Assembly: GCA_021805775.1 (NCBI GenBank)
Contig: JAJZED010000003.1
Span: forward strand, 1 to 64,000
Origin: a bacterium
Lineage (GTDB): Bacteria; Vulcanimicrobiota; Vulcanimicrobiia; Vulcanimicrobiales; Vulcanimicrobiaceae
Direction: 5' to 3'
Length of the DNA stretch: 64,000 nucleotides
A program made the translations under genes and the position numbers. Under the pieces are notes generated by a model. It made no database searches. It worked only from the letters and a program-made list of their open reading frames with translations, and was not told the DNA's origin. Numbering within the stretch: position 1 is the first letter of the stretch; every line of letters begins with the position of its first letter. Of the stretch, positions 9,733-17,054 are shown piece by piece.

Positions 9733-9804
9733 GATCTCGACATCGATCTTAAAACGAGGGAGAACAAACGCACCACCTTTGCGCGAGGTGTACAGTAGAA
9801 TGCG

Positions 9805-9955
9805 TTCGTTGCAGTATCCTGACTCGCGGATCGTTGCTTTCGCTCCAAACGCCTTCCCGCTGGTGCAGTGACGATGGAAGCTCCCCGCTTACAGTGGCGC
9901 GACCGTCTCGGATTTACACCGGGTTCCTGGCAGCGAACGCTTTGGGCTTAGCGCT
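9805..9955 (-). promoter_or_regulatory. Cobalamin riboswitch
   Basis: On the minus strand the RNA contains GGAACCCGGTGTAAATCCG, GACGGTCGC, the B12 box GCCACTG (9892-9898) followed by TAAGCGGGGAGC, then a second CACTG, GGGAAGGCG, and finally GAGTCAGGATACTGC. These elements appear in the order of the AdoCbl aptamer. The aptamer lies about 70 bases upstream of pduO, so adenosylcobalamin would switch off the whole salvage operon. The exact P1 edges are approximate. Confidence 0.93.
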
Positions 9956-10083
9956 TTGCTACAATCGCTCCTCTAAGTTGGCGGACCGTTATGCTCGCTG
10001 CAGCGCTTGCACCGAGTTCGTTCGCTCGGAGCGCTGCGCTAGGAAGCGGGTCTCGTCAGCGCCGATCGCGGCGAATTCCACCG
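9956..10083. other. Intergenic upstream of the riboswitch
   Basis: This should hold the minus-strand promoter of the cobalamin operon. I do not see a convincing -35/-10 pair. It also lies behind the stop of the CmtR-like gene, so read-through from that gene is possible. Confidence 0.35.
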
Positions 10084-10452
10084 CTAACCTATTCGCGTGC
10101 AAAATTCAACGTGCGCGGCGGCTCGCGCGACGATACCCGCAGCGAGTGCGACGATCTCGGCGATCCGTGGATCCCCGAGTTCGTAGATGACGTATTTACC
10201 GCTGCGCTGCGTGCGGACGTAGCCACACCACTTCAGGCACGAGAGGTGATTGCTCACCCGGCTCTGCGATATCCCCAACGCGGCGACCAGTTCGCCGACG
10301 CTCCTTGGCCCTTCGAGAAGCAGTCGCACGATGCGTAGCCGCGTCTGGTCGGCGAGGCCGGAGAAGAAGCGCGCATGGAGTGCGGAGCCGAGCTCGTCGG
10401 CCGGAGGAGGCGCGGGGGAGACTCGCTGCGGTGGAACCTGAGCGCCTGCCAT
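10084..10452 (-). CDS. ArsR/SmtB regulator with CmtR-like cysteine set
   Basis: 122 residues from the ATG at 10452. A winged helix-turn-helix is clear: SGLADQTRLRIVRLLL, then SVGELVAALGISQSRVSNHLSCLKWCG. Cys72 and Cys76 in the recognition helix plus Cys118 near the C-terminus reproduce the Cys57/Cys61/Cys102 arrangement that binds Cd(II) and Pb(II) in mycobacterial CmtR. It should repress by default and release DNA on metal binding. It is divergent from an M48 peptidase gene. The promoter places the mRNA start at or next to the ATG, so the message is probably leaderless. An upstream ATG at 10464 falls within the -10 and is rejected. Confidence 0.85.
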   Translation of the reverse strand: MAGAQVPPQRVSPAPPPADELGSALHARFFSGLADQTRLRIVRLLLEGPRSVGELVAALGISQSRVSNHLSCLKWCGYVRTQRSGKYVIYELGDPRIAEIVALAAGIVARAAAHVEFCTRIG

Positions 10453-10459
10453 CGCTCGT

Positions 10460-10487
10460 ATCATATCAGTTAGTCAGAATATGTCAA
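10460..10487 (-). promoter_or_regulatory. Promoter of the CmtR-like gene
   Basis: Minus-strand TTGACA (10487-10482), 16 bases, TATGAT (10465-10460). The -10 ends seven to eight bases before the ATG at 10452, so transcription should begin on or next to the start codon. ATAT-rich half-sites around the -35 and -10 could be the operator. Confidence 0.65.
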
Positions 10488-10536
10488 TATGTTAGCCCAA
10501 AAAGCTTTCCTGAGAGAGCGAGCCGAAGGTTGCACG

Positions 10537-11307
10537 ATGAAACGTTGGATAGGATCTTCGTTGCTCGCTGCGGCCATCGCGTTGTGCGCCGCTTTGCCTG
10601 CCGCCGCGCTGACCGAACATCAATGGGAGGCGCAGGCCGGCCAACAGGAATACCAGACGCTGCAAAAACAGGGAGTCATCCTCCACTCCTCACCATACTA
10701 TCGCATTCTCAACCCTATTGCCGCACGAATTGCGAAGGTAGCCGACCGGCAATACGATTTCCCGTTTCATTTTTATCTCGTTCACATGAAGCAGCCCAAC
10801 GCCTTCGCCGTGCCGGGCGGAAACGTGTACGTTACGGATTCGTTAATGACATTCGTGCAGAACCAACAAGAACTCGCCGGCGTGCTTTGCCATGAAACGT
10901 CGCACGATATCCACCACGACGTTTATAACCTCATGCAAAAAAATCAACGCCTGAACGTTATGGCGACGCTCGCCGATCTATTGTTTGGCGGAGGGAACAA
11001 TCGCGTTGTCAACACCGTACTTGGAATCGGAACGCAGCTCGAGAGTTTGCGTTTTTCGCGCGAAGTGGAACAGAACGCCGATCGAAAAGGCGCGTTTACC
11101 TGCGCTGCCGCCGGAATGAATCCGTGGGGCATGGTCTGGCTCTTCCGCCGTTTCGAAAACACGAATATGGCCAGCCCGCCCGAGTTTCTCTCCGATCACC
11201 CAGGCGACGCCGAGCGCATCACCGCGCTTGAGAACCTGTTCCGCGAGAACCCGACGGTCTTCGGCCGCTTCAATCCCAACGTCCGCTCGGCGACACCGTT
11301 GAAATAA
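10537..11307 (+). CDS. M48-family zinc metallopeptidase, exported
   Basis: 256 residues. A signal peptide (KRW, hydrophobic stretch, LPAAAL) is followed by a peptidase domain with the zinc motif HETSH at 119-123 and the third-ligand Glu in EVEQNADRKG (Glu178, E-x3-D). FAVPGGNVYVTDSLM is the conserved strand and helix before the motif. It lacks TPR repeats, so it resembles short LoiP/YcaL-like periplasmic proteases rather than BepA. It is probably active on misfolded outer-membrane proteins. The divergent metal sensor may control it. Confidence 0.88.
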   Translation: MKRWIGSSLLAAAIALCAALPAAALTEHQWEAQAGQQEYQTLQKQGVILHSSPYYRILNPIAARIAKVADRQYDFPFHFYLVHMKQPNAFAVPGGNVYVTDSLMTFVQNQQELAGVLCHETSHDIHHDVYNLMQKNQRLNVMATLADLLFGGGNNRVVNTVLGIGTQLESLRFSREVEQNADRKGAFTCAAAGMNPWGMVWLFRRFENTNMASPPEFLSDHPGDAERITALENLFRENPTVFGRFNPNVRSATPLK

Positions 11308-11376
11308 TCGGCAGAGCGAAGGAGTGGGCCGCCTCCAGGCGTAGCAACCATCGCTGCTATTTTTTTGGAGGTGCCT

Positions 11377-12621
11377 ATGCCTACAGCAACGATGCCGGTG
11401 AACATCGGCAATACCGGTTTCATGCTCCTTTGCGCGAGTCTCGTCATGTTAATGACACCGGGGCTCGCGTTTTTTTATGGCGGGCTCGTCGCGCGCAAAA
11501 ACGTGTTGAGCATTATGATTCAAAGCTTCATGTCGTTGGGGTGGACGACCGTTTTGTGGTTCGCCTTCGGTTATTCGATGAGCTTCGGCCCCGATTGGCA
11601 CGGCATTATCGGCAACCCATTCACCTATGCTTTTCTGCACGGAGTAACGCTGCAGACGATGTACACCGGCAATAACGCCGGCATTCCGCTCGTCGTGCAT
11701 GTCGCCTATCAGATGATGTTCGCGATTATCACGCCGGCGCTTATTACCGGCGCATTCGCCAATCGCGTGACGTTCAAAGCGTACTTCTGGTTTCTCACCG
11801 CCTGGCTCATTTTCGTCTATTTCCCGTTCGTGCATATGATCTGGAGCCCGCAAGGGTTGCTCGCGCAATGGGGCGTTCTCGATTTCGCCGGTGGCATCGT
11901 CGTCCACGCGTCGGCGGGATTCGCCGCGCTCGCATCGGTGCTCTATGTCGGTCGGCGCACGGTCATCGAAAACAAGCCGCATAACGTGCCGCTTATCGCC
12001 CTCGGTACCGGCTTGTTGTGGTTTGGCTGGTACGGCTTCAACGCCGGCTCCGAGTTGCGCGTCGATTCCGTTACCGCGACGGCGTTCCTCAACACCGACG
12101 TCGCCGCATCTTTCGCCGCCGTGGCCTGGCTGCTCATCGAGTGGGCGTACGGAAGACAACCGAAGTTTGTCGGTCTGCTCACCGGCGCGGTTGCCGGGCT
12201 CGCGACCATTACACCCGCTGCGGGCTATGTATCGCCGGTCACGGCAGTCATCATCGGGCTTGCGGCCGGATTTGTTTGCTACTACGCGGTAGCACTCAAG
12301 AACCGTCTCGGTTGGGACGATGCGCTCGATGTCTGGGGCGTCCACGGCGTCGGGGGATTCCTCGGCATCGTATTGCTCGGCGTTTTCGCATCGACGCAAT
12401 GGAACCCCAGCGGCGCTAACGGATTGTTGTTCGGCGGCGTTGCCTTCTTCGGCAAACAGGTGACCGCAGCGGTGCTTTGCAGCGCCTATGCGTTCGTATT
12501 TACGTTTGCGATGCTCTGGCTTATCAACCTCATCACGCCGGTAAAAGTACCGCCGGAGGGTGAGGAGCAGGGGCTCGATATCGCACTGCACGGCGAAGAG
12601 GCATACCCGCTCGGGCTCTAG
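11377..12621 (+). CDS. amt: Ammonium transporter, Amt family
   Basis: 414 residues, about eleven membrane helices. LMTPGLAFFYGGLVARKNVLS is the canonical first-helix signature, and GFNAGSELRVDS, DVWGVHGVGGFLGIVLLGVF carry the conserved twin-His pore region. ATG 11377 has GGAGG five bases upstream; a TTG at 11365 is out-competed. There is no signal-peptide extension and no glnK gene beside it, so PII control, if any, comes from elsewhere. It conducts ammonium or ammonia across the inner membrane. Confidence 0.95.
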   Translation: MPTATMPVNIGNTGFMLLCASLVMLMTPGLAFFYGGLVARKNVLSIMIQSFMSLGWTTVLWFAFGYSMSFGPDWHGIIGNPFTYAFLHGVTLQTMYTGNNAGIPLVVHVAYQMMFAIITPALITGAFANRVTFKAYFWFLTAWLIFVYFPFVHMIWSPQGLLAQWGVLDFAGGIVVHASAGFAALASVLYVGRRTVIENKPHNVPLIALGTGLLWFGWYGFNAGSELRVDSVTATAFLNTDVAASFAAVAWLLIEWAYGRQPKFVGLLTGAVAGLATITPAAGYVSPVTAVIIGLAAGFVCYYAVALKNRLGWDDALDVWGVHGVGGFLGIVLLGVFASTQWNPSGANGLLFGGVAFFGKQVTAAVLCSAYAFVFTFAMLWLINLITPVKVPPEGEEQGLDIALHGEEAYPLGL

Positions 12622-12651
12622 CCTTCGTTCGGATTCGGTACTCGGCGGAAG

Positions 12652-13260
12652 CTACGGGCTGACGCCGAGTACCGGGTGTAGCTCGACGCCGTTGCGCGCG
12701 ACGCCGTCCTGCTGGTGAATGCGATCGAAGAAACCGACGCCGGAGACCGTCACGGTTGGCGGCGTAGCACCGTGGTAATCGAGCCACCACCAAAAGCGCG
12801 TCGCGCGATGGTGCCCGATCCGATCGACCTCCGCTCGCAACGCGGCATACTGCGCGCCGCGCGTGGCAACGCACGACGGCATCGGTATCTCGCCGATCAT
12901 CGTCGCTCCGTTGCGCGGATCGCGCAGAACCAAGTGGTAATCGCCGTCGGCTTCAATACGATAACCGACGAGTTGCGCGCGCACGCTCCACACCGTCGTC
13001 TCGACCGGCTTGAGGCGACGAGTGACGAGATCGGGATCGCGCGGAGCCGGCTGTGCGGCGAGCCACGCGATGCTGGTTCCGTGGGGAGCAAAATCGACGT
13101 GCGACGCATCGCGGTCGCGCAGCGTCTTCATCGCCCAAAGTTCGGTGCCGCAACGAATCGGCTTAAAGCGTTCGTAGTGGTGGTAGGAGCGCGCCGAAAG
13201 CGCGCCGCCAGGCAGCGCTAGCGCGAAGAGGAGCGCGACGACAATTGCAGGACGAAGCAT
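12652..13260 (-). CDS. Secreted protein of unknown function with NGIELHPVL-type motif
   Basis: 202 residues after choosing the ATG that begins the signal peptide (LRPAIVVALLFALALPGGALS). It has no enzyme family I can name. Two features recur in other bacterial proteins of unknown function: WSVRAQLVGYRIEADGDYHL, a strand-rich core, and the C-terminal VSGVGFFDRIHQQDGVARNG followed by VELHPVLGV. The latter resembles a known but uncharacterised tail (GVGFFD...NGIELHPVL). Charged and aromatic residues in that tail suggest a binding or catalytic surface. A repeat array begins just upstream. Confidence 0.65.
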   Translation of the reverse strand: MLRPAIVVALLFALALPGGALSARSYHHYERFKPIRCGTELWAMKTLRDRDASHVDFAPHGTSIAWLAAQPAPRDPDLVTRRLKPVETTVWSVRAQLVGYRIEADGDYHLVLRDPRNGATMIGEIPMPSCVATRGAQYAALRAEVDRIGHHRATRFWWWLDYHGATPPTVTVSGVGFFDRIHQQDGVARNGVELHPVLGVSP

Positions 13261-13299
13261 CGTAGGGCTCTTCGCGCGAAACAACGCAACGCCCCTCAC

Positions 13300-13600
13300 G
13301 TCAGCCCGAGTAGGGCGCTGCAATGTCAGCCCGAGTAGGGGCCCCAGTGTCAGCCCGAGTAGGGGCCCCAGTGTCAGCCCGAGTAGGGCGCTGCAATGTC
13401 AGCCCGAGTAGGGCGCTACAATGTCAGCCCGAGTAGGGCGCTGCAATGTCAGCCCGAGTAGGGCGCGTTAGCGCCCGTATCGAGGGCAGCGGCGGCAACG
13501 GTGCCTCGATACGGCTGCTTCGCAGCCTACTCGGCGTGACAGCTCCGTACTCGGCGTGACCGCTCCGTACTCGGCGTGACCGCTCCGTACTCGGCGTGAC
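13300..13600. repeat. Palindromic repeat array A
   Basis: About seven copies of a 24-25-base unit (GTCAGCCCGAGTAGGG plus a variable tail) run from 13300 to 13466. Two inward-facing full palindromes follow: GAGTA-GGGCGC-GTTA-GCGCCC-GTATCGAG near 13455 and CTCGATAC-GGCTGC-TTC-GCAGCC-TACTCGG near 13507. Three half-units reading ACTCGGCGTGAC end the array at about 13600. It is non-coding and fills the space between two secreted-protein genes. Confidence 0.85.
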
Positions 13601-13616
13601 GGCGGTGTGCCGGTGG

Positions 13617-13967
13617 CTATTGCTTACCGATGCGCTCGTTTTCGCTATTGAGCAAGTAGATACGGTCGGCGTGACGTATGCCGAGCGCGCGCTGATCGTA
13701 GATTATGGCGACGTAGCGACCGGGCTTTACAGCTTTCATTTGGTACGTCGTTTTTCCGTCGTCGGAGAAGATTTGATCGAATTTCGGCAATATCTCGAAA
13801 CTGAGTATCTGCCCGGTGTGCGGATTGCGCACCTTGATGTTCGTAGTCGAAACGTGCAACGTGATCCCGTAGAACGTCGAAGTCTTCGCCGAGGCAATCG
13901 ACGGAACGGTGATGGCGGTGAATGCGAGCGCGAACGTCGCGAGTAGATTAAATAGACGGTTGTTCAT
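13617..13967 (-). CDS. Small exported protein of unknown function
   Basis: 116 residues. A signal peptide ends at SIASAKT; the mature part is about 90 residues and strand-rich (ITLHVSTTNIKVRNPHTGQI, KFDQIFSDDGKTTYQMKAVK, GRYVAIIYDQRALG). The pattern suggests a small beta-barrel of DUF5666/OB type, but no family is certain. It is flanked on both sides by palindromic repeat arrays, so it forms an isolated single-gene unit. Confidence 0.65.
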   Translation of the reverse strand: MNNRLFNLLATFALAFTAITVPSIASAKTSTFYGITLHVSTTNIKVRNPHTGQILSFEILPKFDQIFSDDGKTTYQMKAVKPGRYVAIIYDQRALGIRHADRIYLLNSENERIGKQ

Positions 13968-14071
13968 GCTCTGCTTTCCTCAATCGTACGTCGTGCGAAC
14001 ACGCACGTCGTCCTTTTTATATATCCGAATAGCGAGACACCCAAACGTCTAAAAGGTTTGCCGGGGATACG

Positions 14072-14590
14072 CCCCTCGATACGGCTGCTTCGCAGCCTAC
14101 TCGGGGTGACAGTAGCGCCGCAGCCGCCGTGTCAGCCCGAGTGGCGCCGCAGCCGCCGTGTCGGCCGCCGCGCCCCTCGATACGGCTGCTTCGCAGCCTA
14201 CTCGGGGTGACAGTAGCGCCGCAGCCGCCTTGTCGGCCGCCGCGCCCCTCGATACGGCTGCTTCGCAGCCTACTCGGGGTGACAGTAGCGCCGCAGCCGC
14301 CGTGTCAGCCCGAGTGGCGCCGAAGCCGCCTTGTCGGCCGCCGCGCCCCTCGATACGGCTGCTTCGCAGCCTACTCGGGGTGACAGCTGCGCCGCAGCCG
14401 CCGTGTCGGCCGCCGCGCCCCTCGATACGGCTGCTTCGCAGCCTACTCGGGGTGACAGTAGCGCCGCAGCCGCCTTGTCGGCCGCCGCCGCCCCTCGATA
14501 CGGCTGCTTCGCAGCCTACTCGGGGTGACAGTAGCGCCGCAGCCGCCGTGTCAGCCCGAGTAGCGCCGCAGCGCGTATCGAGGGCACCCC
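14072..14590. repeat. Palindromic repeat array B with higher-order period
   Basis: Six near-identical palindromes (CTCGATAC GGCTGC TTC GCAGCC TACTCGGGG) begin at 14072, 14173, 14245, 14346, 14418 and 14491. Their spacings are 101, 72, 101, 72 and 73 bases, so the array grew by duplication of a 173-base unit holding two palindromes. Spacers are GC-rich (GTAGCGCCGCAGCCGCC and relatives). All frames are open across much of it, but the encoded proteins are repeat artefacts. Confidence 0.9.
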
Positions 14591-14606
14591 GCTCTCCCGG
14601 TTTGCA

Positions 14607-14635
14607 TTGACAAGTTTCGATTCAGGGCGTAGCAT
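14607..14635 (+). promoter_or_regulatory. arsR promoter, leaderless
   Basis: TTGACA (14607-14612), 17 bases, TAGCAT (14630-14635). The A of the arsR ATG at 14642 is seven bases past the -10, so the transcript should start on or beside it. No ribosome-binding site is present. Confidence 0.65.
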
Positions 14636-14641
14636 CGATCG

Positions 14642-14974
14642 ATGTCGATGCAACGCTGCGCCCCCGAACCGATGCGCTTCGAGGGCGACCTGAGCGCGGA
14701 ATGCGCGCTCTTTCACGCCCTCGCCGACCCGGCACGCCTGCGCATTCTCGCGACGCTCGCTCGCTCGAGCGCCGAGGTCTGCGTCTGCGATCTTACCGCC
14801 GGGTTCGACCTCAACCAATCGACGATCTCCCACCACTTGAAGATCCTCAAAGATGCTGCGCTCGTGAGCGGGGAACGCCGCGGAACCTGGGGCTTCTACC
14901 GGCTCGCGCCGGGCGCGCGCGAACGGATCGACGGCGCGCTTTCAACCGTGCTTCCGCTCGCGCTGCACGTATGA
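14642..14974 (+). CDS. arsR: ArsR-family arsenic-responsive repressor
   Basis: 110 residues. A winged helix: FHALADPARLRILATLAR, then VCVCDLTAGFDLNQSTISHHLKILKDAALV. The Cys47-Val-Cys49-Asp pair at the start of the recognition region is the ELCVCDL-type arsenite site. Loss of DNA binding on As(III) would release the operon. The stop overlaps the acr3 start as ATGA. The promoter suggests a leaderless mRNA. Cys6 and Cys21 may add ligands. Confidence 0.92.
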   Translation: MSMQRCAPEPMRFEGDLSAECALFHALADPARLRILATLARSSAEVCVCDLTAGFDLNQSTISHHLKILKDAALVSGERRGTWGFYRLAPGARERIDGALSTVLPLALHV

Positions 14975-15981
14975 AACGGCTCGCTTTTCTCGACCGCTAT
15001 CTGACGCTCTGGATCCTCGCGGCGATGGCGGCCGGGGTTGCGCTCGGCGCCTTCGGCGCGCACCTCCCTGCGGTCGTCGTTCCCATCGGCCTCATCGTCA
15101 TGATGTATCCGCCGTTCGCGCGCGTGCGCTACGAAGCGCTCCCTGCCGTCTTGCGCAACTTGCGCCTTTTCGCGCTCTCGCTCGTGCAGAACTGGGCGAT
15201 CGGCCCGGTGCTTATGTTCGGGCTAGCGGCGCTTTTCTTACACGATAAGCCCGCGTTTTTCGCCGGACTCGTTATGGTCGGGCTCGCACGCTGCATTGCG
15301 ATGGTCATCGTTTGGAACGATCTCGCAGGCGGCGACCGCGAATATGCCGCAGCACTGGTCGCGTTTAATTCGCTCTTTCAAATATTCGGATACGCCGCGT
15401 ATGCGTGGCTCTTCATCACCGTGCTGCCGCCGCTAATCGGCATGCCTTCCCTCGCGGTGCATCTATCGTTCGTCGATGTCGTGAAGAACGTCGCACTCTA
15501 TCTGGGGCTGCCGTTTGCCGCCGGTGCGCTCACACGCGCGTTCGTGCGCCCGTGCATCGGCATCGAACGCTACGACGAGCGCTTCGTGCCGCGAATCGCA
15601 CCGCTGACATTAGTTGCGTTGCTCGTCACGATCGTCGCGATGTTCGCGTTACAGGGGCACCGCATCGTCGAACGTCCCGTCGACGTCGTGCAGATCGCCG
15701 TTCCGCTCGTCCTCTATTTCGTCGCGATGTTCTTCATCTCGTTTGCGACGAGCAAGCGCATGGGTGCGAGCTATGGTGCGAATACCGCGCTTTCGCTGAC
15801 CGCTGCAAGCAATAATTTCGAGTTGGCGATCGCCGTCTGCATCGCACTTTTCGGTATTACCTCGGGCGAAGCGTTTGCCGCCGTCATCGGCCCGCTCGTC
15901 GAAGTTCCCGTCATGCTTGCGCTCGTTAACGTCGCGCTGCGCATGAAGCACACCTATTCCCCGTTTCAGGAGAGCGTCTAA
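14971..15981 (+). CDS. acr3: Arsenite efflux permease, ACR3 family
   Basis: 336 residues, about ten membrane helices. It exports As(OH)3 or its anion across the inner membrane. The family's essential Cys sits in helix 4 as [16 protein letters not shown] (Cys108), followed by [51 protein letters not shown] regions near the C-terminus also match ACR3. The start is fixed by the ATGA overlap with arsR. Identity with ACR3 rather than ArsB is clear from these motifs. Confidence 0.93.
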   Translation: MKRLAFLDRYLTLWILAAMAAGVALGAFGAHLPAVVVPIGLIVMMYPPFARVRYEALPAVLRNLRLFALSLVQNWAIGPVLMFGLAALFLHDKPAFFAGLVMVGLARCIAMVIVWNDLAGGDREYAAALVAFNSLFQIFGYAAYAWLFITVLPPLIGMPSLAVHLSFVDVVKNVALYLGLPFAAGALTRAFVRPCIGIERYDERFVPRIAPLTLVALLVTIVAMFALQGHRIVERPVDVVQIAVPLVLYFVAMFFISFATSKRMGASYGANTALSLTAASNNFELAIAVCIALFGITSGEAFAAVIGPLVEVPVMLALVNVALRMKHTYSPFQESV

Positions 15982-15983
15982 CC

Positions 15984-16487
15984 GTGAATGTTCCAGCCGC
16001 CGATCGCGCCCGCGTGCTCTTTCTCTGCGTGCATAACAGCGCGCGCAGCCAGATGGCCGAAGCCTTCGCGAACGCACGTTTCTCCGACCGTCTGGTCGCA
16101 GAGAGCGCCGGGCTAGAAGCCGGCACGCTCAGCCCGCTCGCCGTCGAAGCGATGCGCAAACGGGGTATCGATATCTCGCAGAAGGAAACGCGCCGCGTCT
16201 TCGATCTTTTTACCGCAGGCAGGCTCTTCGATTACGTCATCACCGTCTGCGACGAAAGCAACGCGGAGCGCTGCCCGGTCTTCCCCGGCGTCACCAAACG
16301 GCTCCACTGGAGTCTCCCCGACCCCGCTTCGCTCGTCGGTACGCACGACGAGCGGCTCGCGCAGACGCGGAAGATCCGCGACGCAATCGAGAGACGCGTC
16401 ACCGAGTGGGGGGCAAGACTCGGCGCAGAAGCGATAGCCGCGGAGCCGGCGCTCGATACGGGCGCTAAAGCGCCCTACTCGGGCTGA
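15984..16487 (+). CDS. arsC: Arsenate reductase, low-molecular-weight phosphatase type
   Basis: 167 residues. The phosphatase loop CVHNSAR (Cys15 to Arg21) and the redox cysteines in [14 protein letters not shown] identify the thioredoxin-coupled ArsC that reduces arsenate to arsenite for Acr3. [11 protein letters not shown] carries the general-acid Asp. The start follows acr3 by two bases. The final residues ([11 protein letters not shown]) and the stop are encoded by a palindromic repeat, which has replaced or extended the original C-terminus. Confidence 0.92.
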   Translation: MNVPAADRARVLFLCVHNSARSQMAEAFANARFSDRLVAESAGLEAGTLSPLAVEAMRKRGIDISQKETRRVFDLFTAGRLFDYVITVCDESNAERCPVFPGVTKRLHWSLPDPASLVGTHDERLAQTRKIRDAIERRVTEWGARLGAEAIAAEPALDTGAKAPYSG

Positions 16488-16490
16488 CAG
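16451..16490. repeat. Single palindromic repeat covering the arsC stop
   Basis: CTCGATAC-GGGCGC-TAAA-GCGCCC-TACTCGGGCTGACAG. The arms match arrays A to C but the stem core differs (GGGCGC/GCGCCC). The TGA of arsC is at 16485-16487 within the right arm. It may double as a transcript-end hairpin. Confidence 0.8.
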
Positions 16491-16556
16491 AGAACCCTAC
16501 TCGATCCGGCGGCACGCGGGGAAGGCCGGGGCAGAGGCCCGGCGAACCCTTTCACG

Positions 16557-17030
16557 ATGCAATTTTGGCTCCGGGCGACGCTCGCGGTCGTCTTCCTCGC
16601 CGGGTGCGGCGGGGGAGGCTACTTGCCGTATGCGCCGCAGTCGTTGCCGCCGTCGAAGATCGACCAGCTCGCGGTCGCAGCAGCAAGCCGCGAAGGCATC
16701 TCGGCGCGACTGATTCGGGCGGTCATCCTCACGGAATCCGCCGGCGACCCGGGGGCGATCAGCCGAGTGGGGGCCGAAGGGCTCATGCAGCTCATGCCCG
16801 GAACCGCCGAAGATTGCGGCATCACCGATGCGTTCGACCCGCAGCAAAATGTTTCGTGCGGGGCGCATTATTTGCATGCCATGCTCGCGCGCTACCGCGG
16901 CGATACCGAGCTCGCCCTTGCCGCATATAACGCCGGCCCGGGCGCCGTCGACCGCTACCACGGCATTCCGCCCTACGCCGAAACGCAAGAGTACGTCGCG
17001 CGCGTCCTCGCCGCGTATCGCAACAATTAG
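16557..17030 (+). CDS. Lytic transglycosylase lipoprotein, SLT domain
   Basis: 157 residues. A lipobox, FLAGC (Cys17), marks outer-membrane or inner-membrane lipid anchoring. The SLT fold follows: the catalytic Glu60 in ILTESAGDPGAIS, then GAEGLMQLMPGTA, NVSCGAHYL and LAAYNAGPGAV. It cleaves peptidoglycan glycan strands with 1,6-anhydro product formation. It is a short, single-domain member. It precedes the LptF/G gene by 24 bases on the same strand. Confidence 0.92.
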   Translation: MQFWLRATLAVVFLAGCGGGGYLPYAPQSLPPSKIDQLAVAAASREGISARLIRAVILTESAGDPGAISRVGAEGLMQLMPGTAEDCGITDAFDPQQNVSCGAHYLHAMLARYRGDTELALAAYNAGPGAVDRYHGIPPYAETQEYVARVLAAYRNN

Positions 17031-17054
17031 CTCCGTTATCCGGCTGGGCGCGCG

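Noticed and set aside
11449-12591. 380-codon minus-strand open frame
   Set aside because: Antisense of amt, with charged low-complexity composition and no family.
13300-13466. Possible CRISPR array
   Set aside because: Seven near-identical 24-25-base units are directly adjacent without unique spacers, and no cas genes are near; they are half-palindromes of the repeat family.
14129-14610. Repeated-sequence plus-strand open frames in array B
   Set aside because: Their products are translations of the palindrome array (RPSIRLLRSLLG repeated) and have no start signal.
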